Notes: generated by a model not told the origin, from the letters alone. Counted from the first letter of the stretch, positions 1 through 8,806 are shown. The stretch: 20,346 nt of DNA from CAYWHE01 sp964458125 (GCA_964458125.1 CAYWHE010000054.1:1-20346), one strand, 5' to 3'. Made by a program: numbers and translations.

Positions 1-372
1 CTGTTCTTTGGAACCTTTGAACCAGGCGTTGAATTTGGTCATAGCCCTGGACAGGTCTTCTTTTTTAACCGGTTTGAGCAGGTAATCAATGCCATTGAGC
101 TGGAAAGACTTCAATGCATACTGATCATAGGCCGTAATAAAAATGACAGGGCAGGTTACGTTCACTTCGTTAAAAATATCAAAACTCAAGCCGTCAGCCA
201 GATGAATGTCCATGAAGATGAGGTCGGGCATGGGGTTGGCACGCAGCCAGGCCACAGCGGACTTGATACTGACGATGGAGTTTTCAATGGATAACAAGGG
301 TTCCACTTCGAGGAGCATTTTCTTCAGCCTGACAGCGGCTGGTTCTTCGTCTTCAATGATGAGTGCTTTCAT
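1..372 (-). CDS. LytTR-type response regulator, receiver domain (3' end cut off)
   Basis: This is the N-terminal 124 residues of a response regulator. It starts at an ATG at 372 and stays open to base 1, so the C-terminal output domain is missing. The receiver domain is complete in its key residues: acidic cluster E7-D8-E9, phospho-acceptor D55 in FMDIHLADG, T80 in FITAYD, and K100 in LLKPV. The text after K100 looks like the linker that joins a receiver to a LytTR DNA-binding domain in Bacteroidota, but that domain is not seen and is inferred. The gene starts 34 bases after the stop of the LytS-type kinase on the same strand, so the pair is very likely a cognate two-component system in one transcript. 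The protein would act in the cytoplasm as a phosphorylation-controlled transcription factor. Its targets are unknown. Confidence 0.9.
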   Translation of the reverse strand, partial: MKALIIEDEEPAAVRLKKMLLEVEPLLSIENSIVSIKSAVAWLRANPMPDLIFMDIHLADGLSFDIFNEVNVTCPVIFITAYDQYALKSFQLNGIDYLLKPVKKEDLSRAMTKFNAWFKGSKEQ

Positions 373-406
373 GTTCAGCAGGTATTGGTTAAATGAAATT
401 CCGTTT

Positions 407-3337
407 TTATCCGATTAAGGGAACGCGTATGATATATTCGTTTTCCAGGTGAATCACCTCCACCGTTTCCGGCGTCAGGAGTTTATAGCGGTTGATGATA
501 TTGTGCAATCCCGTTTTGGTTGATGATTCCACCATTCGTTTAGGGTTGATGTTATTGATTATTTCAAGTTTGGAGCCGTGCAGGAGAATGGAAATATGCA
601 GCGGTGTTTCCGAAGATATGGCATTGTGTTTCAGTGCATTTTCAATGATGATCTGCACGACCATCGGGGGTATTTCTTTCCTGCGGGCCTCTTCCGGTAC
701 CTCCACATGAAGATCCAGGTTTTGCCCGTAACGCCTCTGTTGCAGGTAAAAATAGTCGGAGGCAATTTTCAGTTCCTCCTCCAGCGTAATCAGGTCATGA
801 TCCTTATAGGTGACGATATTCCGGAAAAAGGCCGATAAGGTTTCCACATATTCAATGGCCGTTTTTTTATCTTCTTCGATGGCGGAGATCAGTGTATTGA
901 AACTATTGAACAGGAAATGCGGGTTCACCTGGCTGCGCAGGGTTTCATACTGGTATTCGATCTTTTCCTTTTTTAATGATTCAAACCTCCTGATCTGCAT
1001 GATCCGGTAACGGGTGAATAGATATATCATGCCGGCGATCAGGATACTCAGCAGGAAGATGAACCAGTTTTCCCTCCAGAACGGGGGTTTGATATAAAAA
1101 AAGTAGGAACTTTCCGAAAATTGCCTGAAGTTCCGGTTCAGCGATGTCCGCACCTTAAAATTATAGTGCCCGGGAGAAAGTTTCGGAAAAATAATCCTCC
1201 GGTCACGCGTCACCACCCAGTCCTTGTTATAACCCTCGAGCATATACTGGTATTTCACCCGGTCGGGGTTCGTATACCATAGCCCGGTAAAATCAAAGGA
1301 TATGTAATTCTGATCATAGGATAACCGGTGCGTGGCATGCTGACTGATTTCACCGGTATAGAGCGATGCTTTGCTGATTACAGCCCTTGAAACTTTAACA
1401 TACCGGTCGGCATGTGCGGAATACCGGATAATTTCATCATCGGTGCCGATGCACACAAATCCCAAATGATCTCTCCCGATGGCATTCAGATCCGAGTTGA
1501 TGTCTGCTATGCCTACTTCGGATCCGAAATACATAAAGGTTTCACTTTTGGTATTCAGCACATCAAATCCATGTTTGTGGACAATTAAAATATTGCCCTT
1601 TCCGTCTGACTCAATGCCTGAAACCGAAACATAGCGCAGGCCGTCATCGGTACTGTAATTTTTAAAAGTGTGGCCATCAAATCTGTAGACGCCTGCATTC
1701 AGTGTACTGAACCAGATGATGCCGTTTTCATCTTCGGTGATGGAATAAATAACATTGCTTTTCAGTCCGTCCTTTTCATTGTAGTTGGTAAAATGCCCGT
1801 TATCATAACAGGTCAGGCCCTTTCCGTCCGTTCCGAACCAGGTCCTGCCTTTTTTATCCACAAAAACTTCATAGATGTAAAAACTGCCGAGCAGTTTTTC
1901 GTTTTCAAATGTTTCCGTACGAACCTGCAGATGATCCGTCTGGCAGTCTTCAGGCAGGTCCAGTTTTACGGCTCCGCCCAGGGTGGCCAGCCAGATGGTA
2001 TGATCCTTTCCGGCGATACTCATGACGCTTGCATTTTTCAGCGGTGCCGCTGCGTCCATTTTTTGAATCCTGCCGGTGGCCGGGTTAAGCCGGAAGAGAC
2101 CCGCACCCATGGTTCCGGCCCAGATATAGCCGCATTCATCTTCGTATATGGAAACGATATCAATCAGGTCTTCCGGGGGGGTAAAGGTGAATTTTTTAAG
2201 TTGTCCCGCCGGGGAATCGCGAAAGGAATAACAAACCAGGCCCTGGTCAGGCGTGAACCAAAGGTTATCCTGACGGTCAAAATACAGGGAGTGAATCATT
2301 TTCATTTTCACGTCTCCCAACTGATCCATAATCATCACCCTGCTGCCTGAGGACTGGTAGATATTGGAGTTGGCAATCATCCAGACGTTTCCCTCCCTGT
2401 CCATGCAGGTGTTCATGATCTTCGGAAAATTCATGGCGTTAAAGTCTTCGTAAGCCTGGGGTATGACCTGTTTCTTTTTTTCAATATAAACCAGTCCCGA
2501 TTCCTCCGTTCCGATCCAAAGATCTTCATGATCCAGTGAAATGCTGTTTACCTGTCCGTATTTCCAGTTGGATGAAAAGCCGGGAATGACAATTTTTTGC
2601 TGCTTCACCAGGTATTGGCATACGCCTTTTTCCTGCAGGCCTATCCATAGGTTTCCATCATTATCCGGAACCAGGACACGGGCGATATTATCCGGTAACC
2701 CGTCATGCTTATGGAGGGCCAGGATCACTTTTTTACCCCTGATTGCCGAACAGAGCGTAATGCCGCCATCCGTACCCACCCATATGTTTCCGCTTTTATC
2801 GGGTGCCAGGGTGTAGGCATAATTTTCACTCAGTCCATCATCCATGTTGATGTTGTACAGCCGGTCATGGTTATAAAAATAAACGCCTTCCCCTGCCGTG
2901 GCCAGCCAGAGATTCCCGAGATTGTCTTTTGTAATGGCCAAAATCGGCTTAACAGGCATTCCTTCCTCCGGTCGAAAAAGGGTAAGTTCATTGTGTATGA
3001 TATAGGCCACGCTTCCGGTTTTAAAACCGGCCCAGAGTGTATCCCCGCTGTCCTGGTATAGTGCAGAAACCGTATTGTCAACATCCTTACCGGGAATGGA
3101 AAACAAAACGGGGTCCGTTCCGTCATAACGATACACACCTTCGGAAGAGCCTGCCCAGAGAAAACCGTCCTGACCTTCCAGGACGGAGGTAAATTTCAAA
3201 TTGCTGTTTTCGCGGTTGATATAGATCCGTTTAAAAAATGGTTTTTGTGCCGAAAGCAGGCCGGTAAGGAAAATCAGACAGATCAGCAGGCATGATTTTT
3301 TCCAGGAAAACGTAATCTGAAATGCAAAGGACTGCAT
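407..3337 (-). CDS. Two-component sensor: beta-propeller (reg_prop) + Y_Y_Y + LytS-type histidine kinase
   Basis: A 976-residue inner-membrane sensor kinase. A signal or anchor segment near residues 14-30 is followed by about 14 short repeats of the form DxxGxxWxGTxxGxxxY (for example GNIWVGTDGG and GIIWFSTLNAG), roughly residues 45-670. That number fits two seven-bladed periplasmic propellers. A Y_Y_Y domain follows (about 678-743), then one membrane helix (about 757-774), a short coiled coil, and a His_kinase domain of the LytS type with NPHFLFN (H807), an N-box (IIENALKHN) and a GLHN box. The DxGxG motif of the ATP lid is replaced by an Asn-rich stretch (IINNINP). The family normally phosphorylates a LytTR regulator, and one follows 34 bases downstream. 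The start lies one base after the stop of the YceI-like gene, which implies translational coupling. The ligand cannot be read from sequence; related propeller sensors in Bacteroides bind glycan fragments. Confidence 0.93.
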   Translation of the reverse strand: MQSFAFQITFSWKKSCLLICLIFLTGLLSAQKPFFKRIYINRENSNLKFTSVLEGQDGFLWAGSSEGVYRYDGTDPVLFSIPGKDVDNTVSALYQDSGDTLWAGFKTGSVAYIIHNELTLFRPEEGMPVKPILAITKDNLGNLWLATAGEGVYFYNHDRLYNINMDDGLSENYAYTLAPDKSGNIWVGTDGGITLCSAIRGKKVILALHKHDGLPDNIARVLVPDNDGNLWIGLQEKGVCQYLVKQQKIVIPGFSSNWKYGQVNSISLDHEDLWIGTEESGLVYIEKKKQVIPQAYEDFNAMNFPKIMNTCMDREGNVWMIANSNIYQSSGSRVMIMDQLGDVKMKMIHSLYFDRQDNLWFTPDQGLVCYSFRDSPAGQLKKFTFTPPEDLIDIVSIYEDECGYIWAGTMGAGLFRLNPATGRIQKMDAAAPLKNASVMSIAGKDHTIWLATLGGAVKLDLPEDCQTDHLQVRTETFENEKLLGSFYIYEVFVDKKGRTWFGTDGKGLTCYDNGHFTNYNEKDGLKSNVIYSITEDENGIIWFSTLNAGVYRFDGHTFKNYSTDDGLRYVSVSGIESDGKGNILIVHKHGFDVLNTKSETFMYFGSEVGIADINSDLNAIGRDHLGFVCIGTDDEIIRYSAHADRYVKVSRAVISKASLYTGEISQHATHRLSYDQNYISFDFTGLWYTNPDRVKYQYMLEGYNKDWVVTRDRRIIFPKLSPGHYNFKVRTSLNRNFRQFSESSYFFYIKPPFWRENWFIFLLSILIAGMIYLFTRYRIMQIRRFESLKKEKIEYQYETLRSQVNPHFLFNSFNTLISAIEEDKKTAIEYVETLSAFFRNIVTYKDHDLITLEEELKIASDYFYLQQRRYGQNLDLHVEVPEEARRKEIPPMVVQIIIENALKHNAISSETPLHISILLHGSKLEIINNINPKRMVESSTKTGLHNIINRYKLLTPETVEVIHLENEYIIRVPLIG

Positions 3338-3338
3338 G

Positions 3339-3887
3339 TTATTGTTTTTTCAGTTCTGCCTGAACCTCGACGTTAATTTCCGAGGCCACTTTTTCATGCA
3401 CAATCTTTGGAAGATTAATTTCATGATCTTTCAGCAAAACTGAAAAAACCGATGTTATGCCGATGCTGCCGTCCCTGATTTGCATGTTAACCTTGATGAT
3501 CCTGTCCTGGTCAAGACCGTGTATGCTCAGGATTCCCTTGGCACGCACGGTGACATTTCCAGGTGTGAGAAAAGAAATCTCTTCAATGATTTTTCCGGAG
3601 AAGGAGGCTAACGGGAACCGGTCACTTTCCATGTAATTCTCATTAAAATGTTCCTTTTGCAGGGCGGCATTAAAACCTTCAAAGGAAGTAACAGGAACCA
3701 CGAATGCGAAATTCCTGGTTTCCGGGTTCAACAGACCGCGAAGTTTTTGCGAGTTCGCTTTTATGATTTCAAGACGGGCATCAGAATGAAACTGCACTTT
3801 TCCATTTTCCGTTTTAAAGATGACCCCCTGGGCGGCAACCGGAATGTGCCTGGCCAGCAGGATGATCAAAAGGGGCAACAATTTCAT
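3339..3887 (-). CDS. Secreted YceI-like family protein
   Basis: A 182-residue protein with a signal peptide (hydrophobic LLPLLIILLA, cut probably after the AA of VAAQ) and a body resembling the YceI family. Typical features are the opening strand with KVQFHSDA, the FxVPVxSF strand, the FNENYMESDRFPLASFSGKI segment, and the late VTVRAKGILSIHGL strand pair. YceI proteins are lipocalin-like beta barrels that bind isoprenoid or other lipid-like molecules in the periplasm. The ligand of this one is unknown. It is the first gene of an operon: its stop lies one base before the start of the propeller-sensor kinase. A candidate promoter lies about 75-105 bases upstream. A role as ligand-binding accessory or as regulated target of the kinase is inference from position only. 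Confidence 0.85.
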   Translation of the reverse strand: MKLLPLLIILLARHIPVAAQGVIFKTENGKVQFHSDARLEIIKANSQKLRGLLNPETRNFAFVVPVTSFEGFNAALQKEHFNENYMESDRFPLASFSGKIIEEISFLTPGNVTVRAKGILSIHGLDQDRIIKVNMQIRDGSIGITSVFSVLLKDHEINLPKIVHEKVASEINVEVQAELKKQ

Positions 3888-3963
3888 CAGGCCAAATTAC
3901 CGGTTTATCATGTGAAATAAAAATTATTTTGCTGAACAGGAATAAAAAGGGGACGGACCTGGC

Positions 3964-3993
3964 AAAAAGTAATTCGGAAATCAATCCCGGCAA
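3964..3993 (-). promoter_or_regulatory. Candidate Bacteroidota promoter for the yceI-kinase-regulator operon
   Basis: On the minus strand, TTG (3993-3991), a 19-base spacer and TACTTTTT (3971-3964) match the Bacteroidota pattern TTG-N17-23-TAnnTTTG with one mismatch in the last position. It lies just after the stop of the upstream TPR gene and about 75 bases before the YceI-like start, which is a sensible leader length. The match is imperfect, so this is only a candidate. Confidence 0.3.
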
Positions 3994-4001
3994 CGGTGTA
4001 T

Positions 4002-5471
4002 TCAGGAGTGACGGAATTTATCCTCCAGCCATTTGTCATATAAAATAACTTCCGTATCATCCTGTTCCCTGCCCGTTGACAGGGTGCCGAAATGCTTATA
4101 GCGGGCCTTCAGCGTTTTATCATTCTGGATGTTCCCGGTAACCGCCAGGAGACGGATGAGGTTGATGAATTCTTTTTCCCGTTGTTGTTCCTTCATGGAT
4201 AGAAATTCCCTGAAATCCTTCCTGACCTGTTCTATCCTGTATTCCAACAGGTCATAATCCTTTAATTCATACCGGATGATCAGTTCGGCAATGGCGATCT
4301 TAAAACGAAGGGTAAGGTCTGTTTTTTTATAGCTGTCGAGGAGGTATAGTTTGTTGAGATGCTTAATGGCCTGGTGGTATTTTTTCTGATCAAAGGAATA
4401 CACGGCCAGGTTCAGGTAAACAAAAATTTCGTAAAAAGGGTTGAGCCTGACCTTATCTGAATTTTTAAATTCCTCCAGCACTTCCATGGCCTTATCGTAC
4501 TGGTCGAGACCGGAGTAATTATTTCCCAGGGTGTTATAATAAAAGAATACATATTTGTCGAATAAAAACCTTCCGTATTCCTCCATGGCTTCCTTCAGTT
4601 TTTCCGCATATTGCAGGGACTGTTTGAATTTGTTGTTTTTAAAAAGCGTATTGACCAGGTAGGTGAGCAATTGAAGTTTGGTATCATGATTGGCGCGGGT
4701 AAAAAGTTTTTCTCTCGTAAATTCCCTGTACACCGAAAGCAGGTACTCTTCCAGCGACCGGTAGTCCCTGCGCTGAAGAAGGAGCTGGCTGACAGCATGG
4801 TAAATTTTAAAACGAAGCTTGGAACTTTTTCTTAAATCCGGATCCAGGGAAAAATCATTGACTGTTTTTTCCAGCAGGGAAATGACGGGATTGTCGCCTG
4901 AAGTGAAGTTCTGGGTAATTTTCAGGCGGTAGCTGACGGCCGCCAGGATATCATCAATTTCCCTCAGATGCATGATTTGCCTGTGGTTTTCCTTTCTTTT
5001 CTGGATAAAGGATTCCGGGTTGATGCTGACCAGTTCATGAGAAAGGCGAATGTATTCGCCATAAATGATGTCAAGTAATTCGTAGCTTTCCAGCACAATG
5101 GCTTTATTTTCCGCCTTTTTCAGAAAGTACCTTGCCGCTTTCGTGACGTTGCGGTCGAAGTAAAACCTGTAAAGCGCCAGCAGGTGCAGAATGGCTATGC
5201 TGTCATCATCATCAAAATGCTGGATCGTGATGCTTTTCGTCAGTTCCTGCAACAACCGGTTTTTCAACCGGTAAAACGGGTTTTTATCGCTGCCCCCGTA
5301 AAGCATTTGAAAAGCCTTTTCTTCCTCATAGGATTCGCCCTCTTTCCGGATGGTATTGAACAGGGCCAGGTCCTTGCGGTCTGCCCCCTTTTGAATACGC
5401 GATGCGTACAGCTTGAAGTAACGGATCTCTTCCTTCGTCAGGTTACCGATTATTTCATTGAGGATGTCCAT
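4002..5471 (-). CDS. Cytoplasmic TPR-like protein of unknown function
   Basis: A 489-residue, largely helical protein without signal peptide or membrane segment. The start is set at the ATG at 5471 (MDILNEIIGNLTKEEI). A longer in-frame ATG at 5675 exists, but it would add 68 residues of unconvincing composition and run into the leader of the divergent gene at 5681. The N-terminal part (LTKEEIRYFKLYASR, then EEKAFQMLYGG) looks like a conserved helical module. About residues 258-430 hold degenerate tetratricopeptide repeats, for example LGNNYSGLDQYDKAMEVLEEF and AVYSFDQKKYHQAIKHLNKL. TPR arrays bind other proteins, and no enzyme motif is visible. On the minus strand a TATTTTTG box (5503-5496) could be its -7 element, but no TTG sits at the right distance. 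It is followed by the YceI operon, from which it is separated by 114 bases. I do not recognise a named family. Confidence 0.85.
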   Translation of the reverse strand: MDILNEIIGNLTKEEIRYFKLYASRIQKGADRKDLALFNTIRKEGESYEEEKAFQMLYGGSDKNPFYRLKNRLLQELTKSITIQHFDDDDSIAILHLLALYRFYFDRNVTKAARYFLKKAENKAIVLESYELLDIIYGEYIRLSHELVSINPESFIQKRKENHRQIMHLREIDDILAAVSYRLKITQNFTSGDNPVISLLEKTVNDFSLDPDLRKSSKLRFKIYHAVSQLLLQRRDYRSLEEYLLSVYREFTREKLFTRANHDTKLQLLTYLVNTLFKNNKFKQSLQYAEKLKEAMEEYGRFLFDKYVFFYYNTLGNNYSGLDQYDKAMEVLEEFKNSDKVRLNPFYEIFVYLNLAVYSFDQKKYHQAIKHLNKLYLLDSYKKTDLTLRFKIAIAELIIRYELKDYDLLEYRIEQVRKDFREFLSMKEQQREKEFINLIRLLAVTGNIQNDKTLKARYKHFGTLSTGREQDDTEVILYDKWLEDKFRHS

Positions 5472-5546
5472 GTGGCATGAGATGAAAAATGGATTCAAAA
5501 ATAGGCAAAAGGTTGTTTTCGACGCGTAAGAAATAATGAAAATAGG

Positions 5547-5578
5547 TTTCGCCATCAGGAATCCGCAGGTTATATTTG
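5547..5578 (+). promoter_or_regulatory. Candidate promoter for the T9SS protein at 5681
   Basis: TATATTTG at 5571-5578 fits the Bacteroidota -7 box TAnnTTTG exactly. The best -33 candidate, 20 bases upstream, is TTTC (5547-5550), one base off the usual TTTG. Transcription would begin near 5584, giving a leader of roughly 97 bases before the ATG at 5681. Confidence 0.35.
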
Positions 5579-5680
5579 TATTCCTGAATAACGGATGATC
5601 CGGAAAAAAGCGGATCCGGGAAAGCCGGCAGGCTGAATCGCATCCAGCTCCGGGCGGAATCCGTCCTATAACCAATTCGT

Positions 5681-6370
5681 ATGAAAAGAACTTTTTTAAT
5701 CGCTGCCCTGACCTGGTTGTCCGGGATCTTCGTGCTCACCGGCTTTTCCGCCAGCGCCCAACAGGCCAACCTCAGTATCACAGGAATTTTTAACCTCCCC
5801 GATACGGTTTACGAAGGAACATCCTACAGTAGCATTTCGGTTGCAGTCAGCAACCAGTCTGTATTTAATTCCTTTACAGGAACGCTGTTCATCCTGATCC
5901 GGCAGGACACGCTGGGAGCCTTTATCACGGACACTATGATCAGTGGTCAGGGTTTGACGATTTTACCCGGTGATTCAGCCGTTCTGACGACCAGCAATTA
6001 TTTTTTCACCTCCAACACCTATAAAGCCGGTGGAAACACGGTGGTGGTATGGCCTTCAGCCAATCAAACCGTAACGGTCGACAGCCTCCAGGAATACTTC
6101 GTGTTTATTCCGTTCAACAGCGTGGCCTGGCATGAGCCCGAGAACCGGGAGTTGTTCCTTTCACCAAACCCGGCATCCGGGTTTCTGATGCTGGAAACCG
6201 GGTTGAAACCTGAGCGGGTAAGAATTTTCAGTATGGAAGGACGCCTGGTTTACGATCAGCCCTTCCTGGCTAAACGATTGAACGTGGAGGGCATCCTGCC
6301 CGGCGGTTACGTGCTCGAAGTACGGATGGCAAACGGGAAACGTGTTTTCCGCAAGTTTATCAGGCGGTAA
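5681..6370 (+). CDS. Secreted protein with T9SS type A sorting domain
   Basis: A 229-residue exported protein. Residues 1-26 form a signal peptide (MKRTF, hydrophobic core, cut after ASA). Residues about 28-150 form a beta-rich, Thr/Ser-rich domain of about 120 residues that looks like an immunoglobulin-like or CARDB-type fold (NLPDTVYEGTSYSSISVAV). This fold call is inference. Residues 158-229 are a type A C-terminal sorting domain: LFLSPNPASG, then VRIFSMEGRLV, then LPGGYVLEVRMANGKRVFRKFI. In Bacteroidota this tail directs proteins through the type IX secretion system, where it is usually removed and the cargo attached to the surface or released. None of the T9SS machinery genes lies in the window. 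The gene stands alone between minus-strand genes. It is divergent from the TPR gene and converges with the gene at 6472. Confidence 0.88.
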   Translation: MKRTFLIAALTWLSGIFVLTGFSASAQQANLSITGIFNLPDTVYEGTSYSSISVAVSNQSVFNSFTGTLFILIRQDTLGAFITDTMISGQGLTILPGDSAVLTTSNYFFTSNTYKAGGNTVVVWPSANQTVTVDSLQEYFVFIPFNSVAWHEPENRELFLSPNPASGFLMLETGLKPERVRIFSMEGRLVYDQPFLAKRLNVEGILPGGYVLEVRMANGKRVFRKFIRR

Positions 6371-6443
6371 ATTCTTAAATCTCTTAGGAAGAAATCCCCT
6401 CCGCTTCCAGCGAACGCAAAACAGTAAAAACGATGTCCCGTTG

Positions 6444-6473
6444 CCGGCAGCGGGGTGGTTCACGCCGGTTTTT
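6444..6473 (+). terminator. Weak hairpin between convergent genes
   Basis: CCGGC (6444-6448) and GCCGG (6464-6468) can pair around a 15-base loop and are followed by TTTTT (6469-6473). It lies 74 bases after the stop of the T9SS protein gene and overlaps the stop of the convergent gene by two bases. The stem is short, so this is a weak candidate terminator. Confidence 0.25.
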
Positions 6474-7281
6474 ATTTCCCGGCAGCAGATGAGGCAACGG
6501 CATCTGCCAGGCTTTTGGCAATTCCTGCTCCAAGCACCGGAAAACAGTTTTTCATGATTTCATTGGCCTCGCTGGTGTTGGAAGGAAAAAAAGCATAAGC
6601 GAAATTGCCGGCCATTTGTTTTCCGTATTTATCGTAAATGGAAAAATGCAGCAGGAGCGTACGCTGATAGACTTTATTGGCGATATCTATACAGGAATTG
6701 TAATTGGTTTTAATCTCGAACTGGTTCAGAAAAACAAAATAATCAGTGTGGTACTTGTCGCTTAAGGCCTTCAGCAGGGCCGGCTTTCCCAACACAGCAT
6801 GCATGTATTTCAGGTTTGGTTCAGGGTTTTTATACCGATAAGCCGTTTGTGGATCCTCATAGGAATCTTTTTTCTGATTTTCCGGCTGAAGTTTTCGTGC
6901 ATCAGGGTTGATGTTCATGGGTTCCTCATACCTGTATCCCATGGTGCTGAATACGGTTACCAGGTCTTCCTGTACGGCATCGCTGGTATCGTGCAGCAGG
7001 TCGGTGCAACGAAAATGGCGTGAAATGGCGGCATACACATAGTAATCCGCTTTTTCATGAAAGGTCTGCCTCACCTCTTTCATGGATCGTGGCGTTTGTC
7101 CGGCGATGTCATGATCGGCATCCGAAAGGTAATACAAGGGATCATACGGGATCAGCATCACGCCGGGCGGAAGGGAGGTATCTCCGGCAGCAGCGGTTTC
7201 CTGGGCATTTGAAAAACGCGAAAGAAAAACGAGCAGGAAAAAAATGAAGGTCGCTGATGAAATCCGGGACGATGCTGGCAT
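6472..7281 (-). CDS. Secreted protein of unknown function, coupled to rseP
   Basis: A 269-residue protein that I do not recognise. It has a signal peptide (hydrophobic FIFFLLVFL, cut probably after SNA at residue 26) with no lipoprotein cysteine, so it should be free in the periplasm or at the outer membrane. The mature part has a segment IPYDPLYYLSDADHDI, a charged helix (MKEVRQTFHEKADYYVYAAI), an AYRYKNPEPNLKYM region and a later beta-rich half (YHTDYFVFLNQFEIKTNY, TLLLHFSIYDKYGKQMAGNF). The last is the kind of pattern seen in periplasmic proteins that report on, or assemble into, envelope structures, but no family is assigned. It starts only three bases after the rseP stop on the same strand, so it is very likely translated from the same message. 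Confidence 0.82.
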   Translation of the reverse strand: MPASSRISSATFIFFLLVFLSRFSNAQETAAAGDTSLPPGVMLIPYDPLYYLSDADHDIAGQTPRSMKEVRQTFHEKADYYVYAAISRHFRCTDLLHDTSDAVQEDLVTVFSTMGYRYEEPMNINPDARKLQPENQKKDSYEDPQTAYRYKNPEPNLKYMHAVLGKPALLKALSDKYHTDYFVFLNQFEIKTNYNSCIDIANKVYQRTLLLHFSIYDKYGKQMAGNFAYAFFPSNTSEANEIMKNCFPVLGAGIAKSLADAVASSAAGK

Positions 7282-7284
7282 GGA

Positions 7285-8616
7285 TCAGTTCAGAATATGT
7301 TTCCAGATATCGTTTCCGATGGCAAAGGCCATCAGGGCAAGTACGATAACCATTCCCACCAGCTGGGAGCGTTCCATAAACTTATCGCTGAATTTCCGGC
7401 GCGTAATGCTTTCAATGGTCAGGAAAATGACATGACCCCCGTCCAGGGCCGGGATGGGAAGGATGTTCATAAAGGCCAGCACCATGGAAAGCAGGCCGGT
7501 GATGGTCCAGAACCTGCCCCAGTCGATGGTGCCCCCGTAAATCTGTGCAATGCCGATGGGACCCTGAACCGACTCAGATGCCTGTACCTGCCCGGTAAAT
7601 ACCTGTTTCAGTCCCTTGGCATTGGAAACGAGGGCTTCAACAGCATCGCTGGTGCCGAATGAAAGCGCAGAAAAGAAGGTATACGGCTTCATGGCATAAG
7701 GCTTGTCATTTACCGGCATGGAATGGTAGACCACACCGATGGTACCCTTTTCGTTGACACTTGTGGCCAGGTCCATGTTCTTCCCGTTCCTGACAACTGT
7801 TAACAGGGTCGTCTTGCCTTTGAGTTCAGCGAGCTTATCTTTCAGATCATCACTGGTGATGATGTTTTCTCCGCCAAGCATCAGCAGCTTATCCCCCGGC
7901 AGGAGTCCCGCTTTCTCGGCATTGCTTTCCGGGATCACGCTGTCCACGATGCATTGCAGGGCACTAAGTCCAACAAAACTGTTCCTGACGTTACCGCTTG
8001 CCGTCTTATAAAAATTCTCCGGCACCTGGATTTCCAGCCGTTGACTGTTTCTCTCGACGGTCAGTGTGGCTCCGAAAAGGATGCGGGTGGAAAGCAGGTC
8101 TTCAAACCGGACCAGGTTCCGGCCATTGATGGCGATGACCTTGTCACCCGTCTGCAGCCCGAGTTCTGTGCCCAGCTTATAGGCATAAATGCCGTTTTTT
8201 ACTTCGCTGTTCGGCAGGTATTCTTTTTTACTGAACAGGAGCAGGGAGGAAAATATGATGATGCCCAGGATGACGTTCATGGTCACACCGCCCAGCATGA
8301 CGATGAGTCGCTGCCAGGCCGGCTTGGAACGGAACTCCCAGGGCTGTGGTTCCTGGGCCATCTGATCGGTATCCAGGGATTCATCAATCATCCCGGAGAT
8401 TTTGACATAGCCGCCCAGCGGCAGCCAGCCAACACCATATTCCGTATCGCCTCTTTTGAAACTGAAGAATTTAAATCCCCAGGCATCAAAAAAAAGATAA
8501 AATTTTTCCACCCGGATACCAAAAGCCCTGGCCGCTAAAAAATGCCCCAGTTCATGCAAGGTCACAAGGATTGCAAGACCCAGGATCAACTGACCCGCCA
8601 TTATCAAACCTGTCAT
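7285..8616 (-). CDS. rseP: RseP-type site-2 zinc metalloprotease
   Basis: A 443-residue inner-membrane protease that cuts membrane-spanning substrates within the bilayer. In Proteobacteria its substrate is an anti-sigma factor in the envelope stress response; the substrate here is not known. The zinc motif HELGH (H21, E22, H25) lies in the first membrane helix, and the second metal motif LPIPALDGGH (D392) lies near the C-terminus, as in the family. Two PDZ domains sit between them: one around ELGLQTGDKVIAINGRNL, the other around NAEKAGLLPGDKLLMLGGENI. A membrane helix follows the first motif (WQRLIVMLGGVTMNVILGII), and the C-terminus has at least two more. The length is normal for the family. 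The gene follows dxr by 190 bases on the same strand, a common neighbourhood in Bacteroidota, and is followed after three bases by a secreted protein of unknown function. Confidence 0.95.
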   Translation of the reverse strand: MTGLIMAGQLILGLAILVTLHELGHFLAARAFGIRVEKFYLFFDAWGFKFFSFKRGDTEYGVGWLPLGGYVKISGMIDESLDTDQMAQEPQPWEFRSKPAWQRLIVMLGGVTMNVILGIIIFSSLLLFSKKEYLPNSEVKNGIYAYKLGTELGLQTGDKVIAINGRNLVRFEDLLSTRILFGATLTVERNSQRLEIQVPENFYKTASGNVRNSFVGLSALQCIVDSVIPESNAEKAGLLPGDKLLMLGGENIITSDDLKDKLAELKGKTTLLTVVRNGKNMDLATSVNEKGTIGVVYHSMPVNDKPYAMKPYTFFSALSFGTSDAVEALVSNAKGLKQVFTGQVQASESVQGPIGIAQIYGGTIDWGRFWTITGLLSMVLAFMNILPIPALDGGHVIFLTIESITRRKFSDKFMERSQLVGMVIVLALMAFAIGNDIWKHILN

Positions 8617-8806
8617 TCGTTGTTATTTTTATATATTGATTAGTTTTAAACGCTTCCTGTTCAATAAGGTTTAACCCGCCTGAATTTGGTCTTTTTTCAT
8701 GACCCCGGAACCACCATCAGCAAACGGCAGGGTAAATCGGGGAAACCCTTTTTTAGCGCAACCAATCTGTTTATTAAATTTTATTCATCGAAGCCCTCAA
8801 AGGTAC

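Noticed and set aside
1670..2350. 226-codon open frame on the plus strand
   Set aside because: Antisense shadow of the propeller region of the sensor kinase; no recognisable features.
5472..5675. 68-residue N-terminal extension of the TPR protein
   Set aside because: It is rich in Cys, Pro and Phe with no domain, and overlaps the leader and candidate promoter of the divergent gene.
8798..8805. TACCTTTG on the minus strand as an rseP promoter
   Set aside because: The only TTG upstream is 15 bases away, outside the usual spacing; not strong enough to call.
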